Made by a program: the position numbers and the translations under genes | The notes under the pieces: generated by a model | The model's input: the letters and a program-made list of their open reading frames with translations, nothing else | What the model was told of the DNA's origin: nothing | Database searches by the model: none | Shown here: piece by piece, positions 8,170-16,907 of the stretch | Numbering within the stretch: position 1 is the stretch's first letter | How the letters are laid out: every line of letters starts with the position of its first letter | Assembly: GCA_045805565.1 (NCBI GenBank) | Contig: JBJMKZ010000036.1 | Span: 1-64,000 of the forward strand | Source of the DNA: DATAEY01 sp045805565 | Lineage (GTDB): Bacteria; Actinomycetota; Thermoleophilia; Solirubrobacterales; Solirubrobacteraceae | DNA: 64,000 nucleotides | Direction of reading: 5' to 3'

Positions 8170-9195
8170 CTATGACTGGGTCGGCGCCCAGTGGGACTCG
8201 GGGACCTCGTCCGACGGCACGTCCGCCAGCTCGCGAGGCGTCTCGACCTCCGGGGTGTCGCGCAGGTACCACTCGGCGTCCAGGGCGGCCTGGCAGCCGG
8301 TCCCGGCCGCGGTGACCGCCTGGCGGTAGGTGTGGTCCACGAGGTCGCCGGCGGCGAAGACGCCCGGCCGGCTGGTGCGGGTGGACTTGCCCTGGGTGAG
8401 CACGTAGCCGTTCTCGTCCGCCTCGACCTGGTCCGCCACCAGCTCGGACTGCGGCAGGTGCCCGATGGCGATGAAGGCGCCGGCGGTGGGCAGCTCGCGA
8501 TATTCCCCGGTCTCGGTATTGCGCAGCCGCGCGACGCCCAGCGCGCCGTCCTGCCCGGGTGCGAACTCCTCGACGACAAACGGGGTGAGCCACGCGATGT
8601 TGTCGATCTCGCGCGCGCGCTCGAGCATGATCTTCGAGGCCCGAAACTCATCGCGTCGGTGGACCACCGTCACCTTGGCGGCGAACTTCGACAGGAAGAT
8701 CGCCTCCTCCATCGCGGAGTCGCCTCCGCCCACGATGAGGGCCTCGCGGTCCTTGAAGAACGCCGCGTCGCAGGTGGCGCAGTAGGAGACGCCGCGGCCC
8801 CCGAGCTCCTCCTCCCCCGGCACGCCCAGCTTCTTGTGCTCGGCGCCCATCGCCAGGACGACGGTCCGCGCGCGGTAGGAGTCGTCATCCACCCAGACGG
8901 TGTGCGCGCCTCCGGGCTCGTCGGCGAGCTCGATGCGGGTCGCGTTCTCGGTGACGAACCGGGCGCCGAAGCGCTCCGCCTGATCGCGGAATTCCTGCAT
9001 CATCTCCGGCCCGGTCACACCGTCGCGGTAGCCCGGATAGTTCTCCACATCGGTCGTCTGCTGCAGCAGCCCGCCCCAGGCGAATCCCTCGATGACCAGC
9101 GGACGCAGATTGGCGCGCGCGGTGTACAGGGCGGCGGTGTAGCCCGCCGGCCCGCTGCCGACGATGATCACGCTCTCGATTGGCTGCTCGCCCAT
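8170..9195 (-). CDS. trxB: Thioredoxin reductase
   Basis: 341 residues. FAD-binding VIIVGSGPAGYTAALYTARA at 9-28, redox-active CATC (Cys139, Cys142), NADPH-binding VGGGDSAMEEA near 155-165 and the second FAD motif GVFAAGDLVDH. It reduces thioredoxin with NADPH in the cytoplasm. The ATG ending at 9195 has a good ribosome site (GGGAGAG, 6 bases upstream); another in-frame ATG ends at 9222. The C-terminus carries about 25 residues beyond the usual end (ETPRELADVPSDEVPESH). Convergent with the PHP gene. Confidence 0.95.
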   Translation of the reverse strand: MGEQPIESVIIVGSGPAGYTAALYTARANLRPLVIEGFAWGGLLQQTTDVENYPGYRDGVTGPEMMQEFRDQAERFGARFVTENATRIELADEPGGAHTVWVDDDSYRARTVVLAMGAEHKKLGVPGEEELGGRGVSYCATCDAAFFKDREALIVGGGDSAMEEAIFLSKFAAKVTVVHRRDEFRASKIMLERAREIDNIAWLTPFVVEEFAPGQDGALGVARLRNTETGEYRELPTAGAFIAIGHLPQSELVADQVEADENGYVLTQGKSTRTSRPGVFAAGDLVDHTYRQAVTAAGTGCQAALDAEWYLRDTPEVETPRELADVPSDEVPESHWAPTQS

Positions 9196-9268
9196 CTGCT
9201 CTCCCGGATGGTCGCGATCCATAACTTCACTTTGTATAGTACTCCTCCGGTCAACCATGTTACGGCGC

Positions 9269-10405
9269 TCAGGCGGGCGCGGGCGCGCTCGCCGTCCGCT
9301 CCTCGCGCCAGCGGCTGACCGTCCTGCGCAGCTGGAGATAGGCGACCGCCCCCGGCACGGTGGGAAGCCAGAACGCAAACCCGCGGTAGGCGAGCACGGC
9401 GACCACCGCGAGCCCGCCGGGCACCCCGAAGGCGATGAAGCTGCCGATCATCCCCCCGTCCACCCCGCCGATCCCGCCGGGGAGGGGAAGGGCGTTCGCC
9501 AGCATGCCCACGAAGTAGGCCATCACGATCACCGCCTTGGAGGGGGGGTCGCCGAACGCGTGGAAGCAGGCCCACAGGACGGCGATGTCGAAGGTCCACC
9601 AGGCGAGGGCTCCCAGCAGGCCGGGCTCGCGCGCGCGCGCGAGCGAGAGCGCATCGCGCACCCCGCCGGCGACGGCCGCGGGGACGCTGGCGCCCCACCG
9701 TGCCCACTTCGCCAGCCGGCGATGCCCATGCCGGTGCGACCAGCTGCCCAGCCGCCGCTCGAAGTCGGCGGGGACCAGCGACATGGCCAGGAACACCGTG
9801 AGCGCGGTGGCGCCCAGGACCGCCGGAATGACCGTGAAGGCCAGCGGGGCGGGGCCCGGGAAGACGCCGGTGCGCAGGAGGATCCCGTCGATCACCAGCG
9901 TGGCCATGTAGACCGCGTACAGCAGCGACATGAAGGCGACGATCCGGCGGGCCACCGTGCGCGGCTCCATCCCCGACTGCCGCAGCGCCCAGGCGGTGAG
10001 CGCCACGCCGCCGGCGCCGGCGGCCGCGAACAGTCGCGTCGCCGCCAGGCCGGCCATGGTGATCTGGTAGCTCTCGCGCCAGTCGATGCGCGACGCCCCG
10101 CGCACGAAGACCGTCCGGAACAGGACGACGTAGCCACCGAACGAGAGCACCTCGAAGCCGGCGGCGATGGCCAGCCACACCGGCTGACCCGAGTTGATGC
10201 GGTTCCACGTCTCCTGGAGGCCGGCGAGTCGCGGCAGCACGAAGTAGAGGAAGCCGAGCGAGCAGACCACGAACACGCCGAAGGCGATCATGCGCTTCCT
10301 GGAGACCCCCACCCGGGGCATCTCCTCGTCGAGGTCCTTCGGCGCCGGGTGGGGCACGGTGACCGGCGCGGTCGACGCCCGGGAGCTGGATGGGTCGTCG
10401 CGCAC
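9269..10405 (-). CDS. Flippase-like membrane protein (UPF0104/LPG synthase transmembrane region)
   Basis: 378 residues with about eight hydrophobic segments, including IAFGVFVVCSLGFLYFVLP near the N-terminus, and the family signature ALPLPGGIGGVDGGMIGSF near 310. Relatives form the membrane part of lysylphosphatidylglycerol synthases or glycosylation-linked flippases; the catalytic synthase domain is absent here. The GTG ending at 10405 starts 2 bases after the PAP2 gene stop, so the two are likely co-transcribed; an ATG ending at 10321 is an alternative start. Confidence 0.8.
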   Translation of the reverse strand: MRDDPSSSRASTAPVTVPHPAPKDLDEEMPRVGVSRKRMIAFGVFVVCSLGFLYFVLPRLAGLQETWNRINSGQPVWLAIAAGFEVLSFGGYVVLFRTVFVRGASRIDWRESYQITMAGLAATRLFAAAGAGGVALTAWALRQSGMEPRTVARRIVAFMSLLYAVYMATLVIDGILLRTGVFPGPAPLAFTVIPAVLGATALTVFLAMSLVPADFERRLGSWSHRHGHRRLAKWARWGASVPAAVAGGVRDALSLARAREPGLLGALAWWTFDIAVLWACFHAFGDPPSKAVIVMAYFVGMLANALPLPGGIGGVDGGMIGSFIAFGVPGGLAVVAVLAYRGFAFWLPTVPGAVAYLQLRRTVSRWREERTASAPAPA

Positions 10406-10407
10406 GG

Positions 10408-11340
10408 CTATGCGGCGCCTCGGGCCGCGAGTGCCTCCACGCAACGCGAGGCGCGGACGAACAGTGGCGCCGCACCGGGCGCGGCGCGGCGGACCCCCTG
10501 GGCCAGCGCTAGCCCGGCGACCAGGTCGACCACGTAGTGCTCGCCCAGATAGACCAGCGCCAGGCACAGCGTGACCGCATAGCTCCAGCCGATCGCCGCC
10601 TCGGGCATCCCGACTTCGGTCAGCAGGTGCGCGGCCATGACCGATGTGGCGAAGTGCAGCGAGGGCATAGCGGCGAGCGGATTTCCTCCTAGGAAATCGT
10701 AGAGCGGCTGCCATCCGTCTTCCCAGAATTGCTCGCCGTGCTCGTACATGACCCGCCTCAGGGCGGGCATGCCGTCGTGCTCGATCCTCCCCTGCGCGGC
10801 GGCGTACCAGGGCGGCGCGGTCGGCAGCGCCCAGTAGATGACCAACCCCAGGTCGAACACGGCGTACATCAGGCAGGCGGCGCGCGCAAACATGTCCCGC
10901 CGGCGCCCCAGGATGTAGGCCAGCGCGGCATGGGGCGTGAGGAACCACAGCCAGTGCACCCAGATCAGCAGCCGGTCGAAATGGGTGATCCGGTCGGGCC
11001 GCGACAGCCATCGCTGGAGCCGCAGGGTGGGTAGCACCCCCAGCCCGAGGACCCGGTCCACGCGCACCGGGTAGTCGATTCGCACCCGCGCGCGCAGCGT
11101 CCGAGGATCGTCGTGGGGCATCTGGTAGAGGGCGACGTACGCCCACATCTGAAGGAAGCAGGTGAACACGTCGCGGGCGCGCGTGCGGGGCCGGACCACA
11201 CACAGCGCGATCGGCGCCGCCCCCGACGCGGCGCCCACCGCCACTGCAGAGAGCCCCAGCCGGCGTCGCACGAGGGGAGCGATCACCCCAGCGGCCAGGA
11301 CGGTCCAGGCGGCGGTCCGGATGGCCCTCGACCCTCGCAA
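10408..11340 (-). CDS. PAP2-superfamily membrane phosphatase/transferase
   Basis: 310 residues, five or six membrane segments. The phosphatase core is seen as AMPSLHFATS at 224-233 and YLGEHYVVD at 264-272, supplying the two catalytic histidines; the first PAP2 motif (KxxxxxxRP) is not obvious. This matches the PAP2_3 group (inositol-phosphorylceramide-synthase-like), which acts on lipid phosphates at the outer membrane face. Start assigned to TTG ending at 11340 with no ribosome site; a start up to 19 residues inside is possible. Paired with the flippase-like gene, suggesting lipid or lipid-linked sugar handling. Confidence 0.8.
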   Translation of the reverse strand: MRGSRAIRTAAWTVLAAGVIAPLVRRRLGLSAVAVGAASGAAPIALCVVRPRTRARDVFTCFLQMWAYVALYQMPHDDPRTLRARVRIDYPVRVDRVLGLGVLPTLRLQRWLSRPDRITHFDRLLIWVHWLWFLTPHAALAYILGRRRDMFARAACLMYAVFDLGLVIYWALPTAPPWYAAAQGRIEHDGMPALRRVMYEHGEQFWEDGWQPLYDFLGGNPLAAMPSLHFATSVMAAHLLTEVGMPEAAIGWSYAVTLCLALVYLGEHYVVDLVAGLALAQGVRRAAPGAAPLFVRASRCVEALAARGAA

Positions 11341-11450
11341 GGCGGGCGGAGTATATGGACGCCCTGGCGGTCCGAGGCAGCGGCGGCACGGCGGCGGCCG
11401 CAGACACTGACCGCCCAGTTCGCGGCCGGCGCCCTAGAGTCCCGCGTCCC

Positions 11451-13319
11451 ATGTGCGGGATCGCGGGTTGCGTCATGCCCCCGGGACAGCGCCCCGACCG
11501 CGGGGCGCTCGAGCGCATGGCCGGCGCGCTGCGCCACCGCGGGCCCGACGACCGGGGCATCGAGGTGGTCGGAGCCGTCGGGCTCGTCCACACACGCCTC
11601 GCCATCGTCGACCCCTCCCCCGCCGGGCACGCGCCGATGTCCGGCCGCGACGGTCGGTGGTGGCTGACCTACAACGGCGAGGTGTTCAACCACCTCGAGC
11701 TGCGCGCCGGGCTGGGAGCCGACGGCTGGCGCGGAGGGTCTGACACCGAGACGCTGGTGCGCGCGCTCGAGGCCTGGGGCGAGGCGGCGATCGACCGCTG
11801 CAATGGCCTGTTCGCCTACGCGGCGCTGGACACCGAGCGCGGGCGCCTGCTGCTGGTGCGCGACCGCTTCGGGGTCAAGCCCCTGTACCTCGCGCGCCAC
11901 CAGGGGGCGCTGTGGTTCGCCAGCGAGATCGGCGCGCTGCTGGCCGCCGGGCTGCCGCGCCGGGCCCGCCGTGACGCGCTGGCCTATCACGTCGCCTACG
12001 GCTGGGCCAACGGACGCCAGACGCCGGTCGAGGGCGTGGAGCGGGTGCTGCCGGGGACCGTGGTGACGGTCGACCTGCGGACGCTGGCCACCCGGGAGCG
12101 CCGCTGGTACGAGCCGGCCACCGCAGTCGATCCGGAACTGGCCGCCGAGCTGGAGGGCCTGGGGCGCCGCCCGCTGGTGGACCGGCTCGAGGCGCAGCTG
12201 CGCGCGTCGGTGCAGCGGCGCCTGATGGCGGACGTGCCGGTCGGGACGATGTGCTCGGGCGGCCTGGACTCCAGCCTGGTCGCCGCGTTCGCCCGCGAGC
12301 AGCATCCTCGGATCGTCGCCTACAACGCCTCGGTCGCCGATCAGCCCGCCGCCGACGAGGGGCGGTGGGCGCAGCGGGTGGCCTCGGGTCTGGGGATCGA
12401 GCTGCGGACCGTGCGCACCGACGCCGCCTCCTGGCGAGCGGGCCTGATCCCGGCGGTGGCGCACAACGAGTTCCCGCTCATGCACGAGAGCTCGGTCCCG
12501 ATGGCGCAGATCGCGGCGCTCGCGCAGTCGGACGGAGTCAAGGTGCTGCTCAGCGGCGAGGGGGCCGACGAGCTGCTCGGTGGCTACGACTTCCTCGACC
12601 GCGAGCGCTTCGAGGCGTTCCTGCCGCGCGGGGCGAGGCTGGCCCAGCGTGCCCGCCGGGCGACGGCGCGCACCCTCGGCCTGTGGCGCCGACGCGGGCG
12701 AGGGGCCGTGCGGGCCCTGCGCCGGCGTCTGGAGCGACACCCGCCGTCGCGGCTGACGCGCCCGCCGGTGACCGAGGCGGCGGCCACCTACCACGCCGGG
12801 GTGGCCGAGCGAGCGGCCGCCGCCTACGCGCACCACGACGGCGCCCGCGCGGACCTCGAGGCGGGGCTGCTCGCCCAGCTCTCGACCTACCTGCCCCACC
12901 TGCTCAACCGCCAGGACAAGAACACCATGCAGGAGTCGATCGAGACCCGGGTGCCGTTCCTGGACCCGGCGGTGGTGGCGCTGGCGCTCAACCTGCCCCT
13001 CGAGGCCCGCACGCGACCCGACCGCAAGGGCGTTCTGCGCGACCTCGGTGCCCGCCATCTACCCGGCGGCGTGGCGTCACGGGCGAAGGTCGGGTTCGGG
13101 TTCGAGGTCAGGGGCTACCTGCTGGCGGCCGCCCGGCCGGGGTTCCTGGCCGACGGCTGGCTGCGCGAGCAGCTCGAGTTCGAGCGCTCGGAATGGGAGG
13201 CGGCGATCGGTTCCCTGGCCTCCGAGCAGGCGCTGCGGGCGTGGACCGCCGAGGCCTGGTGCCGGCTGATGCTCGGCGGCCAGGCGGTCGAAGCGGTCGA
13301 AGGCGAGCTCTGGCGCTAG
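11451..13319 (+). CDS. asnB: Asparagine synthase (glutamine-hydrolysing)
   Basis: 622 residues. It starts MCGIAGCVMP, so Cys2 is the N-terminal glutaminase nucleophile; RHRGPDDRG at 29-37 and YNGEVFNH at 74-81 complete the class II amidotransferase domain. The synthetase domain has the ATP pyrophosphatase loop SGGLDSS at 269-275 and SGEGADELLGGYD. It converts aspartate, glutamine and ATP to asparagine and glutamate, though family members also amidate other acids. A -10-like TAGAGT lies at 11435-11440. The neighbour on the other strand is a glutamine-amidotransferase-like hydrolase. Confidence 0.93.
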   Translation: MCGIAGCVMPPGQRPDRGALERMAGALRHRGPDDRGIEVVGAVGLVHTRLAIVDPSPAGHAPMSGRDGRWWLTYNGEVFNHLELRAGLGADGWRGGSDTETLVRALEAWGEAAIDRCNGLFAYAALDTERGRLLLVRDRFGVKPLYLARHQGALWFASEIGALLAAGLPRRARRDALAYHVAYGWANGRQTPVEGVERVLPGTVVTVDLRTLATRERRWYEPATAVDPELAAELEGLGRRPLVDRLEAQLRASVQRRLMADVPVGTMCSGGLDSSLVAAFAREQHPRIVAYNASVADQPAADEGRWAQRVASGLGIELRTVRTDAASWRAGLIPAVAHNEFPLMHESSVPMAQIAALAQSDGVKVLLSGEGADELLGGYDFLDRERFEAFLPRGARLAQRARRATARTLGLWRRRGRGAVRALRRRLERHPPSRLTRPPVTEAAATYHAGVAERAAAAYAHHDGARADLEAGLLAQLSTYLPHLLNRQDKNTMQESIETRVPFLDPAVVALALNLPLEARTRPDRKGVLRDLGARHLPGGVASRAKVGFGFEVRGYLLAAARPGFLADGWLREQLEFERSEWEAAIGSLASEQALRAWTAEAWCRLMLGGQAVEAVEGELWR

Positions 13320-13323
13320 CGCG

Positions 13324-14064
13324 CTAGGTGGCCGCGCGCGCCAGCCGGCGCGCCCGTGCCTCCTCGACGAGGGCCGACAGCAGCCGCGAGCGCTCGTCCA
13401 CCTCGGGATGCCACTGCACCCCGAGGGCGAACTGCAACTCCGGGACCTCGATCGCCTCGGGCAGCCCGTCGATGGTGGACCATCCGGTCACCAGCGCACC
13501 CTCGCCGAGGTGGTCGATCCCCTGGTGGTGGTGCGACTTGGTCGGGTGGCGCTCCTCTCCGGCGGCACGCGCGGCGAGCGAGCCCGGCTCGAGGCTGACG
13601 TCGTGGTCGGCCTCCTCGAACGACCCCGGGGTGCGGCGGTGCTCATGGTGGCCGAGGGTCTCCGGAAGGTGCTGGAGCAGGGTGCCGGCCAGCGCCACGT
13701 TCATGAGCTGCATTCCCCGGCAGATGCCCAGCAGCGGGAGGTCGCGCTCGAGCGCCCGCCGAGCGAGCGCGATCTCCGAAGCGTCGCGCTCGGGCACCGT
13801 CCGCACCGTCATCTCGTGCCGCTGTGCGCCGTACGAGGACGGGTCTATGTCCGCGCCGCCCGCCAGCACCAGGCCGTCAACCAGGTCCAGGACCTCGTCG
13901 GCATCGGTGGTGAGCAGGTCGTCCGGGGGCACCATGATCGCCAGCCCGCCCGCCGCCTGCACCGCCTTGATGTACGACAGCGGCAGCAGCACCGCCTGCT
14001 GGTCCCAGTGGCTCCAACGCGCGCGCTCCAGCGCGGTGCAGATGCCGATCACGGGGCGAGACAC
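13324..14064 (-). CDS. Class I glutamine-amidotransferase-like hydrolase (peptidase C26, PuuD-like)
   Basis: 246 residues from the GTG ending at 14064. It has LVLAGGADIDPSSYG at 66-80, the nucleophile motif GICRGMQ with Cys115, and QWHPE with His219 and Glu221. These give the Cys-His-Glu triad of gamma-glutamyl-gamma-aminobutyrate hydrolases, which cleave gamma-glutamyl amides. This start was preferred over one at 14073 because TATAGT sits 7 bases before it. Convergent with asnB with only 4 bases between stops. Confidence 0.85.
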   Translation of the reverse strand: MSRPVIGICTALERARWSHWDQQAVLLPLSYIKAVQAAGGLAIMVPPDDLLTTDADEVLDLVDGLVLAGGADIDPSSYGAQRHEMTVRTVPERDASEIALARRALERDLPLLGICRGMQLMNVALAGTLLQHLPETLGHHEHRRTPGSFEEADHDVSLEPGSLAARAAGEERHPTKSHHHQGIDHLGEGALVTGWSTIDGLPEAIEVPELQFALGVQWHPEVDERSRLLSALVEEARARRLARAAT

Positions 14065-14071
14065 CCGTTCC

Positions 14072-14077
14072 ACTATA
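14072..14077 (-). promoter_or_regulatory. -10-like TATAGT for the C26 hydrolase
   Basis: Read leftward, TATAGT is followed by 7 bases and the GTG ending at 14064, consistent with a leaderless mRNA. Confidence 0.45.
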
Positions 14078-14148
14078 GGGCGGCCCGCGCGGCGCTTGAG
14101 GGACTTCGGCGAGAGCGGCGGGCGGTCGCACTTCGAGCCCGCCGGCGT

Positions 14149-14529
14149 CTACTCCACCGGGGGCCGGACGTCGATCACCCTGCGCTCGTGGGTGCCCACG
14201 CCGATGACCCGATCACCCTCGCGGACCTCGACGTCGAAGCGCAGCTTGCGCCCGTCGGCGATCTCCCGCAGCCTGGCCCGGACCGTGCACCGGGTGCCCT
14301 CCCGCGCGCCCGCCACGTGCCTGACGCACACCTCGAAGCCGACGGTCGCCTTGCCGTCGGGCAGCTTGGGGAAGGCCAGGCGCGCGGCGTTGCGCTCCAT
14401 CATCCCGATCATGCTCGGCGTAGAGAGGACCGGGACCCGGATCGTCCCGCCCACGTCGGTGATGTGGCGGTCCTGGACCTCGAACTCGTCGACGCGCTCG
14501 TCGCCGATCCGCAGGCGCCCGATCACCAC
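14149..14529 (-). CDS. Hotdog-fold thioesterase (FlK-like)
   Basis: 126 residues from a GTG, overlapping the end of the SDR gene by 7 bases. The pattern VPVLSTPSMIGMMERNAARL and VGFEVCVRHVAGAREG, then FDVEVREGDRVIGVGTHERR, matches the fluoroacetyl-CoA-thioesterase-like group of hotdog proteins, with the active-site Thr/Glu region around residues 36-46. It probably hydrolyses a short acyl-CoA. Coupled to an SDR that may act on the same acyl-CoA series. Confidence 0.82.
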   Translation of the reverse strand: MVIGRLRIGDERVDEFEVQDRHITDVGGTIRVPVLSTPSMIGMMERNAARLAFPKLPDGKATVGFEVCVRHVAGAREGTRCTVRARLREIADGRKLRFDVEVREGDRVIGVGTHERRVIDVRPPVE

Positions 14530-15275
14530 ATCGTCAGCCCGCCGCTGACCCCGATCGTCTCGCCGGTCACGTACGAGGCGTCGTCGCAGGCGAGAAAGGC
14601 GATCGCGGCGGCGACCTCGTCCGGCCGGCCGGGGCGGCCCATCACGGTGGAGTTGATCATCCCCTGGCGCAGCCGCGCGCCGAGGTCGCTGGCCTCGACC
14701 ATCGAGTCCAGCAGCGGCGTCTCGATCGGGCCGGGAGCGACGGCGTTGCAGCGCACGCCGTAGTGGGCTCCCTCACGGGCGATCGCCTTGGTGAACCCGA
14801 TCACCCCGGCCTTGGCGGCGCTGTAGACGACGCTGGCTTGCGAGCCGCCGCGGCCGGCCTCGCTGGCCACGTTGACGATCGCTCCGCGCTTGCGCCGCTG
14901 CATCGTGGGCAGAACCGCGTGGGTGACAGCCAGCACGCTGCGCAGGTTCAGCGCCAGCAAGTGGTCCCAGTCGGCCTCGACGGTGTTGACGAAGAACTCG
15001 GGAGCACCCCGACCGCCGCCGGCGTTGTTGACCAGCACGTCGAGCTCCCCCACCTCGGCCACCGCAGCGGCAACGCCCGCGCCGACCGACCGTACGTCGG
15101 TGACGTCCATCTCCACGGTCAGCCCGTCGACCTCGCCGGCCACGGCACGGGCGCCGGAAGCGTCCAGGTCGGCCACCGCCACGCGCGCACCCTCGGCCGC
15201 CAGCCGGCGCGCGGTCGCCGCCCCGATGCCGGAGGCGCCGCCGGTGACCAACGCCGATCGCCCCTCGAGCCGCAT
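14523..15275 (-). CDS. Short-chain dehydrogenase/reductase (FabG-like)
   Basis: 250 residues. Nucleotide-binding TGGASGIG at 11-18, DVTD at 57-60, NNAG at 83-86 and the catalytic Ser138-Tyr151-Lys155 set, ending VTGETIGVSGGLTMW. It interconverts an alcohol and a ketone with NAD(P). The C-terminal pattern is like FabG or cyclic hydroxyacyl-CoA dehydrogenases such as BadH. The downstream thioesterase overlaps it, suggesting an acyl-CoA substrate. Divergent from the F420 operon, 27 bases away. Confidence 0.88.
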   Translation of the reverse strand: MRLEGRSALVTGGASGIGAATARRLAAEGARVAVADLDASGARAVAGEVDGLTVEMDVTDVRSVGAGVAAAVAEVGELDVLVNNAGGGRGAPEFFVNTVEADWDHLLALNLRSVLAVTHAVLPTMQRRKRGAIVNVASEAGRGGSQASVVYSAAKAGVIGFTKAIAREGAHYGVRCNAVAPGPIETPLLDSMVEASDLGARLRQGMINSTVMGRPGRPDEVAAAIAFLACDDASYVTGETIGVSGGLTMW

Positions 15276-15288
15276 GCGCGGCCAACCC

Positions 15289-15294
15289 TATACT
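15289..15294 (+). promoter_or_regulatory. -10-like TATACT for the F420 operon
   Basis: TATACT lies 8 bases before the GTG at 15303 that opens npdG-cofD-cofC-cofE, in the 27-base gap from the divergent SDR gene. It suggests a leaderless operon transcript. Confidence 0.5.
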
Positions 15295-15302
15295 CCGCCG
15301 CC

Positions 15303-16004
15303 GTGTCCCCGGAGGCGCCAACGGTGGCCATCGTCGGCGGAACGGGCGCGCTGGGGTTCGGGCTGGCCCTGCGGCTCGGAGATGCCGGCCTCCGGGTGGT
15401 GATCGGCTCGCGCGACGCCGGGCGGGCGACCGAGGCGGCGTCCCGGGCGTCGGAGCAGGTGCCCGCCGGCTCGTTCGACGGCCGGGTCAACCCCGAGGCG
15501 GTCCGCGACGTCACGGCGGTGGTGCTCACCGTCCCGTTTCGCAACCACTCGGAGAACCTGACCAACCTCAGGGAAGCGCTGACGCCCGGACAGCTGCTGA
15601 TCGACGCGACGGTTCCGCTCGCCGCCGCGGTCAGCGGCAAGGCGACCCGGATGCTGGGTGTCCCCCAGGGCTCGGCCGCGCAGCAGGCGGCGGAGATGGC
15701 GCCGGACGGCGTTCGGGTGATCTCCGCCCTGCACACGGTCAGCGCCGCCAGGCTCGCCGACCTGGACGCCGACCTCGACGAGGACGTGCTCATCTGCGGC
15801 GATCGCCGGGACGACAAGCGCGAGGCCGCCGAGCTCATCGCGCGGATTGCGGGGCTGCGCTGCGTCGACGCCGGACGGCTCGAGATGGCGCGCATCGCCG
15901 AGTCGCTCACCGCGCTGATGATCTCGATCAACGCGCGCTACAAGACCCACGCGGGCGTGCGCATCACGGGGCTGCCCAGCGACTCGTGGCCGGCCGGCCG
16001 GTAG
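15303..16004 (+). CDS. npdG: F420:NADP oxidoreductase (NADPH-dependent F420 reductase)
   Basis: 233 residues. The NADP-binding loop VAIVGGTGALGFGLALRL is at 8-25 followed by GSRDAGRA at 35-42, then VLTVPFRNHSENL and ALHTVSAARL, the pattern of NpdG/Fno proteins. It transfers hydride between NADP(H) and coenzyme F420. It heads the operon and overlaps cofD by 19 bases, so cofactor synthesis and its redox recharge are produced together. Confidence 0.9.
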   Translation: MSPEAPTVAIVGGTGALGFGLALRLGDAGLRVVIGSRDAGRATEAASRASEQVPAGSFDGRVNPEAVRDVTAVVLTVPFRNHSENLTNLREALTPGQLLIDATVPLAAAVSGKATRMLGVPQGSAAQQAAEMAPDGVRVISALHTVSAARLADLDADLDEDVLICGDRRDDKREAAELIARIAGLRCVDAGRLEMARIAESLTALMISINARYKTHAGVRITGLPSDSWPAGR

Positions 16005-16903
16005 TCGTCCTCGCCGGCGGCACGGGGGGCGCCAAGCTCGCCCGCGGGGTCCTGGACATCGCCGGTCACGACCTCGTCGTGGTGGCGAACACCGGCGACG
16101 ACGTCGAGATCTACGGCGGGCACGTGTCGCCCGATCCCGATCTCGTGCTCTACTGGCTGGCGGACCGGATCGACGAGCGCGGATGGGGCCTGCGCGACGA
16201 CACCTTCCAGGTCATGGAGGGCCTGCGCGAGATCGGATCCGATCCGTGGTTCTCGCTCGGCGACCGCGACCTGGCGGTCGCCCTCCAGCGCCGCCGGCGC
16301 CTGCAGGAGGGAGCCCGTCTCACCGACGCGCTGGCGGAGCTGGGAGCGTCTCTGGGAGTGGGCGCTCGGGTGCTGCCGATGAGCGACGACCCGGTGCGCA
16401 CGCGCGTGCGCCACCGCGGGCGCTGGTGGCCGTTCCAGGAGTACATGATCGTGGCGGAGGCGCAGGGGCCGGTGGAGGAGGTGCGGTTCGAGGGCGCCGA
16501 GCGCGCGGGGCCGAGCGACGAGGTCCTCGCGGCGGTCGCCGGAGCCCGCGCCATCCTGATCGGCCCCTCCAATCCTGTTGCCTCGATCGGTCCGATCCTC
16601 GCCCTGCACGGCATGCGCGAGGCGCTGCGGGCGGCGCCCGCCCCGGTCATCGCGGTCAGCCCGATCGTGGGCGGTCGGGTGGTCAAGGGCCCGACCGACC
16701 CGTTCATGCGCTGGGCCGGCCACGAGCCGAGCGCCTCGGGAGTGGCAGCGACGTATGCCGGCGTCATCGACGGACTGGTCGCCGACGAGGCGGCGGACGG
16801 GATCCCGGTGCTGGAGATCGACACGCTGATGACCGACGCCGAGTCCCGCCGCCGGGTGGCCGAGGCGACGCTGGGCTTCGCCGCCGAGCTGGCCAGGGAG
16901 TGA
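15986..16903 (+). CDS. cofD: 2-phospho-L-lactate transferase (F420 biosynthesis)
   Basis: 305 residues from a GTG inside the end of npdG. AGGTGGAKLARG at 10-21, NTGDD at 35-39, SPDPD at 48-52 and IGPSNPVASIGPIL identify CofD/FbiA. It transfers the phospho-lactate or phosphoenolpyruvate moiety from its GDP-activated form onto FO, giving F420-0 or dehydro-F420-0. The neighbouring cofC makes the activated donor and cofE adds glutamates. Confidence 0.95.
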   Translation: MAGRPVVVLAGGTGGAKLARGVLDIAGHDLVVVANTGDDVEIYGGHVSPDPDLVLYWLADRIDERGWGLRDDTFQVMEGLREIGSDPWFSLGDRDLAVALQRRRRLQEGARLTDALAELGASLGVGARVLPMSDDPVRTRVRHRGRWWPFQEYMIVAEAQGPVEEVRFEGAERAGPSDEVLAAVAGARAILIGPSNPVASIGPILALHGMREALRAAPAPVIAVSPIVGGRVVKGPTDPFMRWAGHEPSASGVAATYAGVIDGLVADEAADGIPVLEIDTLMTDAESRRRVAEATLGFAAELARE

Positions 16904-16907
16904 CGCC

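Noticed and set aside
9222..9262. Promoter-like TTGACC and TATACA before trxB
   Set aside because: TATACA is a fair -10 but the TTGACC lies only 10 bases away, so the two cannot form one promoter; no SigR-type box was seen.
9269..11605. Single 778-codon frame joining the flippase-like gene with DNA upstream of the PAP2 gene
   Set aside because: The flippase fold begins only near 10405; the rest lies antisense or out of frame with the PAP2 gene.
13313..13328. GCGCTAGCGCGCTAGG, identical at 13313-13328 and 61388-61403
   Set aside because: Both copies arise at a CGC-TAG gene end with CTAG palindromes; too short and GC-rich to be called a repeat element.
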